Assembly: GCF_034555965.1 (NCBI RefSeq)
Contig: NZ_JAYDCK010000003.1
Location: 2,914,001-2,978,000 of the forward strand
From: Aquicoccus sp. G2-2
Lineage (GTDB): Bacteria > Pseudomonadota > Alphaproteobacteria > Rhodobacterales > Rhodobacteraceae
DNA length: 64,000 nucleotides
Direction of reading: 5' to 3'
Shown here in pieces: positions 18,417 to 28,298 of this stretch. The notes below the pieces were generated by a model. The model searched no databases. It was not told where the DNA came from and worked only from the letters and a program-made list of their open reading frames with translations. Positions within the stretch are counted from its first letter, which is position 1. The number at the start of each line of letters is the position of its first letter. The translations under genes were made by a program, and so were the position numbers.

Positions 18417-19981
18417 CTAGCTTGGTTCTTCCACAGCGGGCTGTGCCTGGGCTTCAAGGATCGGGCGCAGCCGGAAGCTCAGAAGTGTCGCCGTACCTGC
18501 CAACGGGGCAACGCGACATTCGAGCTTGGCACCGCTTTTCATCTCGACATCTGAGAACCATTCGGAGCGGTCACGATTGCTGGCCATGTAGCCGCGCAGT
18601 TCGGCCCAGAAGGGGCTGGGATGCGCCAACGCCTTCCACTGGCGAAGTGCGTCGCGAATCGACATTTCGGCAAAGCTGTTGTTTGAGTCCAGCTTCCAAA
18701 GGGAACGGAAGGCGGCGTTCGACAGTCTGAGCGCACCGTTTGAGGAAAACACGGCAATAGCTTCGTCAAGCGTGTCGATCACCGACTGGCCGAGATTGAG
18801 TTGCGCCCGGAAGCGGCGGGTCAGCGAAATCTCTGCACTGATATCTTCGAAAAGCAGGGCGATTGCCCCATCGGGATGAGGCCGGCCGGTAACGCGATAT
18901 GTCAATCCTGAAGGTAAGGACCAAGTTTCCTGATAATTGCCATCGACAGATGCAATGACAAGATCGGCAATCTGCTGGCGCCAGTTCGCGTAATCCTTGC
19001 GGTCAGGCATCATTCGGCTTTCGCGCAACCGGTCAAAGAAGGTGTTAAGCGTGGGGCGGGCTGACAGGAACTCGGCAGGCAAGATCAAAAGGTCGATCAA
19101 TGCCGGATTGAACAGCGCAAGCTGCCTGTCACGATTGAATATGGCCAGTCCGGTGGAAAGTTGGGCAAAGGTTTTTGTGAGAGTCTGAACAAATCTGCGC
19201 TGCGCCATTTCTGCTTCGATTACAGGGTTAATATCGAGGGCAAAATTCAACATCGCACGGTCGCCCGCGCGCGATTTGGTAACACGAAACCATTGCGCGC
19301 GCCCGGTTTCAGCGTTTTGAACCATTACTCTTTCGGTGCGAGTTGAGGTGTTCTCTGTAAGTGGCAAATCGAAGCCGGACACTGCGGCGCCCCCTCGCCC
19401 GTGCCGCAGGTTTGGATGAGCCGTTGGTAGGCATTGTTGGACCATTGCACCTCTCCATTAGCGGATTGCATCCAGATTGGATCAGGGTGAAGGCGAGCGG
19501 AGGCGTCAATCTGATTGTTGAGCCGGGCAAAGCTTCGCTGGATATGGATATCAGCGATTGACGGTGTGGTGAGGTCTTCAAGCGTGACGATCAAGGCGTC
19601 GCGGCATAGGCGGATGGCGAGTTTTGCGGGATCATTTGTGTCTTGTGCGGGAAGTTCGATCGGCGCCAGATTTCGGGCTGCTTCGGCGGTGGCGGGGATG
19701 TTGGAAAAACGCAAACGGAACGCACGTTCGAGCGTTGGCCAGACCGCGCCGGCGTTGGGCGATGTCATATCCAGTATCCGGGTTGCCGGGTCGGTCGCGG
19801 TGACGATGCTTTCGCCGTCGAACAGGTAACGCACAACGTCATCCGCGCCGACGGTATTCGCGGAGCGAGTGTGTTTACAGCCCGTTCTGTCGAACAAAGA
19901 GAAAAATGAGAGCGTAGCAATGGCAGAGACAATGCAAAGGCCAGCCAGCCCAAGATACGCCGCTATGCCAACTCCAAACAT
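18417..19981 (-). pseudogene. PAS-domain protein with N-terminal membrane anchor, split by a -1 frameshift
   Basis: ATG 19981 begins one membrane helix (about residues 2-28). A PAS-like region follows (FDGESIVTATDPATRIL; DPIWMQSANGEVQWSNNAYQRL). At a C5 run (19390-19394; G5 on the coding strand) the frame fails, and the adjoining frame continues with AAVSGFDLPL and a further ~320 residues holding two more PAS modules (LSTGLAIFNRDRQLALFNPAL; VIDTLDEAIAVFSSNGALRLSN). One extra G gives a 521-residue protein ending near 18417. No histidine-kinase or output domain is present. It lies between regB and tsaE, so it may be a signalling partner or merely co-transcribed; role unknown. Confidence 0.8.
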
Positions 19982-20052
19982 TCCAGGTCCCCAACGCTGC
20001 CCACGAGTGCAGCATCTCCCCGAATGGTTAACGAGCGGTAAACAAATCGCTT

Positions 20053-21450
20053 TCAGACCGTGAGGGGTTGATTTGGACCAAGCGGTATGCCGCTTTTTCC
20101 GGTGCCGGCGTCGAGTTTTGATATGGGCCAACTGACAACCACAACAGCTCCGCAGCGCCTCTCCTCGGTGGAGCGGTTTTCGAGATCATCCGCGCCGTTT
20201 GCAAAGGTCAGTTCAGCGCCTGTGCGCTCAAGCAGCGTTTTGGCAATGAAAAGACCAAGCCCCATGCCCTCGTAAGCCGGGCGAGCGGTGCGATCGGGTG
20301 GCCCGCGACGATGGCGCATGAACGGGTCACCTATCCGCCTGAGTAAATGCACCGGATAGCCGGGGCCATCATCTTGAATGCGGATGTTGATTTTGTCATC
20401 AGTCCAAGCGGTTTCAACCCAGACCGTCGAATGAGCGAAATCAACCGCATTCTGCAAAAGATTGCGTAGCCCGTGGACGATTTCCGGACGCCGGAGAATG
20501 ACCGGCTGTGGAAGATTTGAGTCCGAATGTGGTGATGCACTGAAATGAATTTCCTTGCCGCGGTTTGTGTGCGGGTCTGCGGCTTCTGCAACCACCGCTG
20601 TTACCGGTGCTTGTTGCATGAAACGGTCTTCGTTGCCTGCCCGGCCCATTGAGCGCAGGATATCGCGGCAACGATCTGCTTGCTGAGTGATGAGATGAAC
20701 ATCCTCCAGAAGCTCAGGGCTGCTTTCAAGCTCCTCGGCCAACTCGGCAGAGACAAGCTTGATGGTTGCAAGCGGGGTGCCCAGTTCATGCGCCGCCGCT
20801 GCGACAACGCCGCTTAGATCGGAGAGCTTTTGTTCCCGCGCCAGCGCCATTTGAGTCGCTTGCAGGGCGTCCGACATGGAATGCACCTCTGATGCGATCC
20901 AGCGGTTATAGACCGACAGAAAAACAACTGCGATCACGATGGCCGCCCAATTGCCGAATACGAATACATCGCTGATCCCCAGCACCTGCCCTTCGGCAGT
21001 GCGCAAAGGCATATGAAACGCGGCCATGAAAGTGACGAGGCAAATCACGGTTGCCCCAAGCAGGGCGGTGGAGCGTGTGGAAAGCGCCGCAGCAGAAACC
21101 GTGACCGGGCCGATCACCAGTAGGGCAAATGGATTGTTGAGCCCGCCAGTGAGATAGAGCAGGGCAGAAAGCTGAAGCAGATCGAACAGCACCATCAACA
21201 GGTTTTCCCGTTCGCTCAGCCGTTTGTTTTCGGGGAATACGAACATCGCCACCAGATTGGCGATGACCGAGAGGCCAACCACGAGATAGAAAAGCCCCAC
21301 TTCAAGGTGAAGGCGAAAATAGACTTGCGCCACCAGAAGGGCGGAGATTTGCCCGAAAATGGCGGCCCAACGTAGCCAAATGAAAGTGCGCAGGCGAATC
21401 CAGTTGCCGCGCTCTTGCGTATCTGTTCGGCTGTGGGGGGCGGTTTCCAT
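20053..21450 (-). CDS. regB: RegB/PrrB redox sensor histidine kinase
   Basis: 465 residues with six N-terminal membrane helices (about 25-190). The quinone-sensing motif GGLNNPF is at 102-108. The H-box AAAAHELGTPLATIKL puts the phosphorylated His at 221, and the redox Cys is at 261 in QQADRCRDIL, exactly 40 residues later as in R. capsulatus RegB (His225, Cys265). The HATPase domain (IQDDGPGYP, GMGLGLFIAKTLLERTGA) follows. RegB phosphorylates RegA under low oxygen to turn on respiration, photosynthesis, nitrogen and carbon fixation genes where present. Divergent from senC-regA, the usual layout. Confidence 0.96.
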   Translation of the reverse strand: METAPHSRTDTQERGNWIRLRTFIWLRWAAIFGQISALLVAQVYFRLHLEVGLFYLVVGLSVIANLVAMFVFPENKRLSERENLLMVLFDLLQLSALLYLTGGLNNPFALLVIGPVTVSAAALSTRSTALLGATVICLVTFMAAFHMPLRTAEGQVLGISDVFVFGNWAAIVIAVVFLSVYNRWIASEVHSMSDALQATQMALAREQKLSDLSGVVAAAAHELGTPLATIKLVSAELAEELESSPELLEDVHLITQQADRCRDILRSMGRAGNEDRFMQQAPVTAVVAEAADPHTNRGKEIHFSASPHSDSNLPQPVILRRPEIVHGLRNLLQNAVDFAHSTVWVETAWTDDKINIRIQDDGPGYPVHLLRRIGDPFMRHRRGPPDRTARPAYEGMGLGLFIAKTLLERTGAELTFANGADDLENRSTEERRCGAVVVVSWPISKLDAGTGKSGIPLGPNQPLTV

Positions 21451-21559
21451 ACTGCGCGCCTTCGTCCAATTGTAACTTGCTCATGACTTGTTAGATGTGT
21501 CGACGCAACCGATCAACGGCCTGCCACACTGGCCCGGTCCGAAACGTAAGGAGAAAACA

Positions 21560-22186
21560 GTGGCAAAGTATTACGCATGGGCAGCGGTTGCTGCTGCGGT
21601 TCTGGTCATCGTTGGCACCATTTTTGTCACTTCTGGTAAAGATGATGACAAATATGCGCACTGCCAGAAAACTGCGGTTGCCGGGGGGCTGGGCGCGATT
21701 GGCGGGCCGTTTACCATGGTCGATGAGAACGGCAAGACGGTGACCGACAAGGATGTTATCGACATGCCGACGCTGCTTTACTTCGGCTATACCTACTGCC
21801 CGGATGTTTGCCCGCTCGACAGCGCGCGCAATGCCGAGGCGGTTGAGATCCTCGAAAAAAGCAACGAGATGGTGAAGCCGGTTTTTGTTTCAGTGGACCC
21901 TGAGCGGGACACGCCTGCGCTGCTGCGTGATTATACCGACAACCTCAGCCCGCGCTTTCTCGGGTTGACCGGATCGTCGGAGCAGGTGAAGGCGATCAGC
22001 AAGGCCTATCACACCTACTATTCGCGCCGGGAGGCGGAAGATGGCGACCCGGACTCGTATCTTTTCGACCACTCGACATCGAGTTATCTGGTGTTTCCGG
22101 GGGAAGGCACGGTGGCGATATTCTCTCGGAATGTGGAGCCGCAAGCCATGGCTGACGAAATTGGCTGCTATCTTGAAGCGCGCTGA
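21560..22186 (+). CDS. senC: SCO1/SenC/PrrC copper chaperone
   Basis: 208 residues from GTG 21560, chosen because AAGGAG lies six bases upstream; the frame is open 24 codons further but has no ribosome site. One membrane anchor (about 5-24) and a periplasmic thioredoxin-like domain with the copper-binding GYTYCPDVCP (CxxxC) and a distal His in LFDHSTSSYL. SenC delivers copper to cytochrome c oxidase and in Rhodobacter also affects Reg signalling. Precedes regA. Confidence 0.93.
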   Translation: MAKYYAWAAVAAAVLVIVGTIFVTSGKDDDKYAHCQKTAVAGGLGAIGGPFTMVDENGKTVTDKDVIDMPTLLYFGYTYCPDVCPLDSARNAEAVEILEKSNEMVKPVFVSVDPERDTPALLRDYTDNLSPRFLGLTGSSEQVKAISKAYHTYYSRREAEDGDPDSYLFDHSTSSYLVFPGEGTVAIFSRNVEPQAMADEIGCYLEAR

Positions 22187-22263
22187 CTTTTCGGGCGTTT
22201 GACGCTGGGTGAGACGCGGGATAGAACCACTTTGGTAGCCGCTTGCAAGAAAAGGGTATCGAT

Positions 22264-22815
22264 GTGGCAGAAGACCGTCTCGATATTGGCGAAGATAAAT
22301 CGCTGCTCATCGTTGATGATGATGAGCCGTTCCTGCGTCGGCTTGCCAAGGCCATGGAAAAGCGTGGTTTTATCGTGGAAACCGCAGATTCGGTTGCGGC
22401 TGGCAAAGCGATTGCAACGGCCCGGCCTCCGGCTTTTGCGGTTTGCGATCTGCGGCTGGAGGATGGCAACGGACTCGACGTGGTGGAGGTGCTGCGCGAG
22501 AAGCGGCCCGACAGCCGTGTGGTCGTGTTGACCGGGTACGGGGCGATAGCGACGGCGGTGGCGGCGGTGAAAATCGGGGCGACGGATTATCTTTCCAAGC
22601 CGGCGGACGCCAATGACATCACCAATGCGCTGTTGGCGGGGGACAATGAATTGCCGCCGCCACCGGAAAACCCGATGAGCGCGGATCGGGTGCGTTGGGA
22701 GCATATTCAGCGGGTTTATGAGCTGTGTGACCGCAATGTTTCTGAGACGGCGCGGCGGCTTAATATGCATCGTCGCACGTTGCAGCGTATTCTGGCAAAA
22801 CGCAGCCCGCGGTAG
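22264..22815 (+). CDS. regA: RegA/PrrA/ActR global redox response regulator
   Basis: 183 residues from GTG 22264 (AAGGG upstream; a TTG seven codons earlier is possible). Receiver domain with VDDDEPFLRRLAKAMEKRG, phospho-acceptor Asp62 in AVCDLRLEDGNG and Lys in DYLSKPAD. The four-proline linker and the Fis-type HTH (NVSETARRLNMHRRTLQRIL) at the C-terminus are those of RegA, which is nearly invariant across species. The cognate kinase is RegB. Confidence 0.97.
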   Translation: MAEDRLDIGEDKSLLIVDDDEPFLRRLAKAMEKRGFIVETADSVAAGKAIATARPPAFAVCDLRLEDGNGLDVVEVLREKRPDSRVVVLTGYGAIATAVAAVKIGATDYLSKPADANDITNALLAGDNELPPPPENPMSADRVRWEHIQRVYELCDRNVSETARRLNMHRRTLQRILAKRSPR

Positions 22816-23858
22816 TGGGCAGAAACGACCCGGCTACCGCGCCTGACCCGTTGGGCGGGTGGTCTTGCACAGTCAAGGAAATTCCCGATGCATTCATTGT
22901 GCCGCCTGCGGTGGCGGCGCCGGAACTCTATTGCGGGGTGTTTACCGATGCTGGAAAACATGTGCCGCGCGGCGCGACGTGGCTGCGGGGAAAGCCGGTT
23001 ACATTACCGCCTGAGACAGTGCCGAACGTGGTGCGCAAGCTTGACGGTGAATGGCTTTGGGGTGGGGTCATCTATGGCCATTTCGGGCATTTCCTGACCG
23101 AATCCATTGCCCGGCTTTGGGCCGTGTCGGAGCGGCGTGAGCGGCTGAGCGGTGTGATTTTTGTTGATAAGTATGGCCGCGATGCAGCGGCTGTGCCGGG
23201 CTTTATTTTTGAACTTTTCCAGCACCTTATCGGAGACTTGCCGGTGATGATCCTGAATGATTGCACGCAGGTTACGCATTTGCACGTGCCGGGGCAGGGA
23301 TTTGGGCTTGGGCATATGTCGACGGGTACGCGGGCCTTTCGCCGGTTCATTTCCGACGACTTTGCGAGGGGTGTGAAGCCGGAGGGGCCGGAGCGGCTTT
23401 TCATTACCCGCTCGCAGCTTGGTCAGGGAGGGCAAGGCCTTGTTGGTGAAGCAATTTTCGACGACCGAATGGCGCGTGCGGGGTATGAGATTTTTGCCCC
23501 GGAGACGCATGACTTAACGACCCAGATTGCGCGTTACAGAGCCGCGAAAATGGTTGTTGGGCTGGATGGATCGGCGTTTCATCTGTTTGGCCTGGTGGCG
23601 CAGAAAGAGCAGAAGGTGGGGGTGATCCTGCGGCGGGAAAAGATCCGCAGTCGGGGGATGCGCACACAGCTTGAGGCCTTTGCAGGAAGGCCGCCGCATG
23701 TGATTGACGCGCTGGGCGGCAAGGCAGAGATCGACGATTTCACGCTGATAAAGATCGGGGCGCAGTTGAAGAAAGCGGGGCTGATCGGGGCGGGGGTGAA
23801 TTGGGGCGCTCTGACGGCAGAAGAACGCGAATTCATCGCCGTCGAGGCAAAAGGTTAA
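22815..23858 (+). CDS. GT61-family glycosyltransferase (DUF563-like)
   Basis: 347 residues. Starts at a GTG inside the regA stop (TAGTG), hence coupled. The GGVIYGHFGHFLTESIARLW segment (about 90), RLFITRSQLG (about 195) and MVVGLDGSAFHLFGLV (about 250) are characteristic of the DUF563/GT61 fold that includes xylosyl- and capsular glycosyltransferases. Acceptor and donor unknown. Its tie to a redox regulator is positional only. The 151-base gap after it holds a short inverted repeat (CAGCCG/CGGCTG) without a T run. Confidence 0.75.
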   Translation: MGRNDPATAPDPLGGWSCTVKEIPDAFIVPPAVAAPELYCGVFTDAGKHVPRGATWLRGKPVTLPPETVPNVVRKLDGEWLWGGVIYGHFGHFLTESIARLWAVSERRERLSGVIFVDKYGRDAAAVPGFIFELFQHLIGDLPVMILNDCTQVTHLHVPGQGFGLGHMSTGTRAFRRFISDDFARGVKPEGPERLFITRSQLGQGGQGLVGEAIFDDRMARAGYEIFAPETHDLTTQIARYRAAKMVVGLDGSAFHLFGLVAQKEQKVGVILRREKIRSRGMRTQLEAFAGRPPHVIDALGGKAEIDDFTLIKIGAQLKKAGLIGAGVNWGALTAEEREFIAVEAKG

Positions 23859-24009
23859 CAGCCGAATCGGGGCAAAAAACGGCTGTCTGCACCCCGGCTG
23901 CCCCCTGTCTGCGATGGGTATGGCGGTGGACGCAGATTGGGCCGCGAAGCGGTTCGTTAAGAATGCGCGCGGGTTAACACGAAATGAAGGGCTGAGTTCG
24001 GGCGCGCGG

Positions 24010-24618
24010 CTATCCCATCGCGGCCAACAGCGCCTCGTGTCGAGCGGTGAAATCGGTGCGTGCCTCGACCGGCGGGCGCAGGCGAATGTCGAGCCCTTCG
24101 ATCAAAGCAAGATCGGGTTTGCCAAAAAATCGGTCGGCCTCTGCCACGGCGAAGCCTGCGATCTGCGTTGCCTCCATCCAGGCGGAGAGGCGGTCAGCTG
24201 CCTTTATCTTGCGCTTGATCGTGGCGGGGGTGGTGGCGGGCAGGCCGAATCGGATGTGAATTGCCGCCGCCAGCCGCTCATCCAGCGCGCCGTAACCCGG
24301 ACCGACGGCGGATTTGACCGGGGAAATCATATCCCCGATGACATATTCCGGCGCATCGTGAAGCAGCGCCGCAAGCCGCCATTTTGCCGGCGCTTTCGGC
24401 TCTAACCTTGCGAAAAGCGTTTCTACTAACAAGGAATGTTCGGCCACGGAATAGGGCCAGTCGCCGTGTGTCTGGCCGTTCCAGCGGGCAACGAACGCAA
24501 GGCCATGCGCGATGTCTTCGATTTCGATATCCATTGGCGTGGGATCGAGAAGATCAAGCCTGCGCCCGGATAACATGCGCTGCCATGCGCGTGGAGGAGT
24601 GCCTTTTTTCGCTGCCAT
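24010..24618 (-). CDS. HD-domain phosphohydrolase (YfbR-like)
   Basis: 202 residues. Typical HD set: YSVAEHSLLVE (His), LAALLHDAPEYVIGD (HD pair), KAADRLSAWMEA (Asp). Such proteins are often 5'-deoxynucleotidases or related nucleotide hydrolases, but this one's substrate is not determined. ATG 24618 is preferred over the start 34 codons upstream since homology begins at MAAKKG..RAWQRMLSGRRLDLLDP. Divergent from the small exported protein; the 233-base gap between contains no recognised element. Confidence 0.8.
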   Translation of the reverse strand: MAAKKGTPPRAWQRMLSGRRLDLLDPTPMDIEIEDIAHGLAFVARWNGQTHGDWPYSVAEHSLLVETLFARLEPKAPAKWRLAALLHDAPEYVIGDMISPVKSAVGPGYGALDERLAAAIHIRFGLPATTPATIKRKIKAADRLSAWMEATQIAGFAVAEADRFFGKPDLALIEGLDIRLRPPVEARTDFTARHEALLAAMG

Positions 24619-24851
24619 TTTCGCCCGCCTGATACCATTGCCCGATTTTTGCCACATTTGCAGCATCTGAAGAACACATTTAGGGCGCAGATAGAACATG
24701 TTCGGTTTATCCGCTGCCACTGACCACGCGAACTACCCCCTCCAGGCGCCGCGTGCCAGTTTGATCGAACCGTAAAAGATAAAAACGGGTGCTCGCGCGT
24801 CTCTCCCGCGGGCACCCCGTTCAAAAAACGGGCAGTTGGAAGTTTCAGAAA

Positions 24852-25172
24852 ATGATCAGACGAGTGATGGCCTTTTGTCTTGGTGTGTGCGCGGTGGCGA
24901 CGGCGATTCCCGCCCATGCCGACGATGTGAACAATTGCGCGACGCGCGATCAGGTGGTGAGCCGATTGCAACAGGAGTTTTACGAGGAGCTGACCGCGGG
25001 CGGGTTGCAAGACAGTGGCGCGGCAGGTGTTGTCGAAGTGTGGTCTTCGCCGCAGACGGGCACGTTCACGGTGATGATGACGCGCCCCGATGGGGTAAGT
25101 TGTATCCTCGCCACCGGAACCGATTGGTATGAGCCGAAGGCACAGGCGCGGATGCAGCAAACCGCTGGCTGA
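24852..25172 (+). CDS. Small exported protein of unknown function
   Basis: 106 residues; signal peptide 1-23 ending PAHA-D. The mature part has two cysteines (about residues 29 and 82) that could form a disulfide, and no domain I know. GGAAG lies upstream of ATG 24852. It is followed 69 bases later by ahcY on the same strand, so it may be carried in the same transcript. Confidence 0.65.
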   Translation: MIRRVMAFCLGVCAVATAIPAHADDVNNCATRDQVVSRLQQEFYEELTAGGLQDSGAAGVVEVWSSPQTGTFTVMMTRPDGVSCILATGTDWYEPKAQARMQQTAG

Positions 25173-25180
25173 ATATTGTG

Positions 25181-25227
25181 CCGCCTTGGCGGAAGTGGTA
25201 GCCCCCTGAGGAAAGAGACACATTTCC
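25181..25227 (+). promoter_or_regulatory. Leader hairpins upstream of ahcY
   Basis: Two short inverted repeats lie in the 69-base leader: CCGCC-TT-GGCGG (25181-25192) and GGAAA-N8-TTTCC (25210-25227), the second ending just before the GAAGG ribosome site. Structure near the ribosome site could affect translation. I could not match this to the known SAH, SAM-II or SAM/SAH riboswitches, so no ligand is claimed. Confidence 0.3.
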
Positions 25228-25241
25228 GAAGGTATCCACAC

Positions 25242-26636
25242 ATGGCCGACGATTTTATCGTGAAAGACATTGCGCTTGCCGATTTTGGGCGCAAGGAACT
25301 CGACATTGCCGAAACCGAAATGCCGGGGCTGATGGCCCTGCGCGAGGAATACGGGCAGAGCCAGCCTTTGAAGGGCGCGCGGATTGCCGGCAGCCTTCAC
25401 ATGACCATCCAGACCGCCGTATTGATCGAAACGCTCAAGGCGCTGGGGGCGGATGTGCGCTGGGCATCGTGCAACATCTTTTCGACCCAAGATCACGCGG
25501 CGGCGGCAATTGCGGCGGGCGGCACCCCGGTTTTCGCCATAAAGGGTGAGTCGCTTGAGGAATACTGGGATTACTGCGACCGGATTTTCCTGTTCGAGGA
25601 CGGCGGCGCGAACCTGATCCTTGACGATGGTGGCGACGCGACGATGTATGTGTTGATCGGTGCGCGCGTTGAAGAAGGCGAGACGGACCTGATCGAAACC
25701 CCGCAGAGCGACGAGGAAGTGGCGTTCTTCGCGCAGGTGAAAAAGCGGATGGCGCAAAGCCCCGGCTGGTTCGTGAAACAGCGCGCGTTGTTGAAAGGCG
25801 TGTCCGAAGAGACCACGACCGGCGTTCACCGGCTTTACCATCTGATGGAAGAGGGGCATTTGCCGTTCCCGGCGATCAATGTGAACGATTCCGTCACCAA
25901 ATCGAAATTCGACAACAAATATGGCTGCAAAGAATCGCTGGTCGATGGGATTCGCCGGGCGACCGACGTGATGATGGCGGGCAAGGTCGCCGTTGTGTGC
26001 GGCTATGGCGATGTTGGCAAAGGATCTTCGGCCAGCCTGCATGGTGCGGGTGCGCGGGTGAAGGTGACGGAAGTTGACCCGATCTGTGCACTTCAGGCGG
26101 CGATGGACGGGTTCGAGGTTGTTCGGCTGGAAGACGTGGTGGCGGATGCGGATATTTTCATCACCACCACCGGCAACAAGGACGTGATCCGGATCGAGCA
26201 TATGCGCGAGATGAAGGATATGGCGATCGTCGGCAATATCGGCCATTTCGACAACGAAATTCAGGTGGCCGCGCTGAAGAATCACAAATGGACCAACATC
26301 AAGGATCAGGTGGACATGATCGAGATGCCTTCGGGGCATCGGATCATCCTGCTTTCTGAAGGGCGGCTATTGAACCTTGGTAACGCGACCGGGCACCCCA
26401 GCTTTGTGATGAGCGCGTCGTTCACCAATCAGGTGCTGGCGCAGATCGAGCTTTTCACCAAGGGCGATGACTACGGCAATCAGGTTTATATCTTGCCCAA
26501 GCATCTGGATGAGAAGGTGGCGCGGTTGCATCTGGACAAGATTGGTGTGCGGCTGAGCCAGCTTTCGCCAGAGCAGGCCGCATACCTTGGGGTGAAGCCA
26601 GAAGGGCCGTTCAAACCCGAGCATTACAGGTATTGA
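25242..26636 (+). CDS. ahcY: Adenosylhomocysteinase
   Basis: 464 residues. Splits S-adenosylhomocysteine to adenosine and homocysteine, clearing the inhibitor of methyltransferases. N-terminal substrate domain ([34 protein letters not shown]), catalytic [21 protein letters not shown]-binding [17 protein letters not shown]-type loop (about residue 230) and the C-terminal KPEHYRY that reaches into the partner subunit's NAD site. ATG 25242 gives the conserved [10 protein letters not shown].. start. Confidence 0.98.
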   Translation: MADDFIVKDIALADFGRKELDIAETEMPGLMALREEYGQSQPLKGARIAGSLHMTIQTAVLIETLKALGADVRWASCNIFSTQDHAAAAIAAGGTPVFAIKGESLEEYWDYCDRIFLFEDGGANLILDDGGDATMYVLIGARVEEGETDLIETPQSDEEVAFFAQVKKRMAQSPGWFVKQRALLKGVSEETTTGVHRLYHLMEEGHLPFPAINVNDSVTKSKFDNKYGCKESLVDGIRRATDVMMAGKVAVVCGYGDVGKGSSASLHGAGARVKVTEVDPICALQAAMDGFEVVRLEDVVADADIFITTTGNKDVIRIEHMREMKDMAIVGNIGHFDNEIQVAALKNHKWTNIKDQVDMIEMPSGHRIILLSEGRLLNLGNATGHPSFVMSASFTNQVLAQIELFTKGDDYGNQVYILPKHLDEKVARLHLDKIGVRLSQLSPEQAAYLGVKPEGPFKPEHYRY

Positions 26637-26637
26637 G

Positions 26638-27618
26638 ATGCGCATCATCGTCTTCGGAGTTGGTGCCGTTGGTGGTGCTGTAGCGGCGGCGCTTGAGGGC
26701 AATGGCGTTCCTGTGATCGGGATTGCGCGCGGCAGGCAGCTTGAGGCGGTATTGGCGCGCGGGCTGCGGCTTCGCTCGCCGGTTTATGACCGGGTTTCGC
26801 GGTTTGAGTGTGTCTCTAATCCTGCGGAAATCGCGTTTCAGGCTGATGATATGATCCTGCTGTGCATGAAGACGCAGGACACCGAAGCGGCGCTGGAGCA
26901 GTTGCGTGCCGCCGGGGTGCGCGAGCAGCCGATCTTCTGTGTGCAAAACGGCGTGGCCAATGAACGTATCGCGCTTAGGCGGTTTGCCAACGTGCATGGC
27001 GTCACGGTGATGTTGCCCGCAAGCTTTCTGGAACCGGGCGAGGTGGCGGCGTTTTGCGAGCCGAAATTCGGGGTTTTCGATATCGGGCGCTATCCGCATG
27101 GGCTTGATGCTGACGATGCGCGGCTGGTGGCGGCGTTTGACGGCTCGATGATCGCCGGATTCGAGAATGCCGATGTGATGGCGTCGAAATACAGCAAGCT
27201 TCTGTTCAATCTTGGCAACATCCTGCAAGCGGCGGTGGGCCGGGAGGTGGACACCAAGCCGATTTCCGAGCGGTTGCGCGCGGAGGCGAAGACGGTGTTT
27301 CGGACCGCCGGGATCAGTTTGGCATGGGGGGATGCGGGAGACACCGACCCGGCGCGTGCGGATTTGATGCGCTGGGGGGATTTGCCGACCGATATTACCC
27401 GGGTTGGTGGCTCTACTGCACAAAGTCTGGCGCGTGGCGCGGGCTCGGTTGAGACGGATTATATGAACGGGGAGATTTCCCTGCTTGGCCGGTTGCACGG
27501 AGTGCCGACGCCACTCAACGATGCGATGTGTGATCTGGGTGCCAGATTAGTGCATCAGAACGCGGTGCCGGGTGCGATGACGATTGATGATCTGCACCGC
27601 CTGTTGCCTGCCGATTGA
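26638..27618 (+). CDS. 2-dehydropantoate 2-reductase-like (ApbA/PanE family)
   Basis: 326 residues. Rossmann start MRIIVFGVGAVGGAVA with the GxGxxG at 7-12; the LLCMKTQDTEAAL and FCVQNGVANE segments and the C-terminal helical domain (SKLLFNLGN) follow the ketopantoate-reductase family. PanE reduces ketopantoate with NADPH for CoA synthesis, but paralogues in this family act on other ketoacids, so the symbol is left open. It begins one base after the ahcY stop. Confidence 0.82.
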   Translation: MRIIVFGVGAVGGAVAAALEGNGVPVIGIARGRQLEAVLARGLRLRSPVYDRVSRFECVSNPAEIAFQADDMILLCMKTQDTEAALEQLRAAGVREQPIFCVQNGVANERIALRRFANVHGVTVMLPASFLEPGEVAAFCEPKFGVFDIGRYPHGLDADDARLVAAFDGSMIAGFENADVMASKYSKLLFNLGNILQAAVGREVDTKPISERLRAEAKTVFRTAGISLAWGDAGDTDPARADLMRWGDLPTDITRVGGSTAQSLARGAGSVETDYMNGEISLLGRLHGVPTPLNDAMCDLGARLVHQNAVPGAMTIDDLHRLLPAD

Positions 27619-27774
27619 GGCAAAAACAGGGGTGCGGTTTTGTGGGGGAAAGCAGCCCAAGTTTTCCCTTTGTGCCCGCCCGGACAAGCGTTAGTGTTTC
27701 CTTGCGCCGGAGAGGCCGGGCCATAGGGGCCAGTATTCAACAGGCGGCGACGCCAAACAGGTGGGAGATTTGAC

Positions 27775-28116
27775 ATGGGTAAGCGCGACGAGTTGATCGC
27801 AAAATACGCGGACGATCTGCGGAGCAAATGTGGCATGACGCCGGATATGGACCTTTTGACCAAGGTGACGATCGGCTGCGGCCCGGCGATCTACAACGCT
27901 GACGCGTCAACGGTTGCGGCCTCGCAGGACAGTGAGCTTGAGACGGTGAAGGATAATTTCCTCGTCAAGAAGCTGGGGCTTGCTGACAGTCCGGCGTTGA
28001 TGGGCGCGATCAAATCGGCGCTTGAAACCTACGGTATGAGCGAGCGTAACAAGTACCGCGCCGTGGTTTACTACATGCTGGTCAAGCATTTCGGCAAGGA
28101 ATCGGTTTATAGCTGA
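27775..28116 (+). CDS. DUF2853 family protein
   Basis: 113 residues, soluble and mainly helical, beginning MGKRDELIAKYADDL and ending VKHFGKESVYS; both ends are typical of DUF2853. Function unknown. GGGAG lies nine bases before the ATG. The 156-base gap after panE suggests its own promoter, and a strong terminator follows. Confidence 0.8.
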   Translation: MGKRDELIAKYADDLRSKCGMTPDMDLLTKVTIGCGPAIYNADASTVAASQDSELETVKDNFLVKKLGLADSPALMGAIKSALETYGMSERNKYRAVVYYMLVKHFGKESVYS

Positions 28117-28141
28117 TCGCGTTGCACCGATGATGCACGAA

Positions 28142-28167
28142 ACGCTCGCCAACAGGCGGGCGTTTTT
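28142..28167 (+). terminator. Rho-independent terminator after the DUF2853 gene
   Basis: A 9-base-pair stem ACGCTCGCC / GGCGGGCGT (one G-T pair), loop AACA, runs directly into five Ts. It lies 25 bases after the stop of the DUF2853 gene. Confidence 0.9.
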
Positions 28168-28298
28168 CATTTGAAGCACATCTTAATGACTTCGGGTTTG
28201 CCTGCTTGGCCGGATTGCGGGTAGGTTCATCCTTGCCCGAGTCAGGATGGCCGGACCCAGTTTTGAGATCGCGTGTGGTGTGTAGGGAGCGCGCGGGG

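Noticed and set aside
25175-25241. SAH or SAM/SAH riboswitch before ahcY
   Set aside because: Hairpins exist, but I could not line up the conserved core of either class; kept only as a structured leader.
24426-26339. A 637-codon open frame on the minus strand across the HD gene and ahcY
   Set aside because: It is antisense to two well-supported genes and has no family similarity; long antisense frames are common at this GC content.
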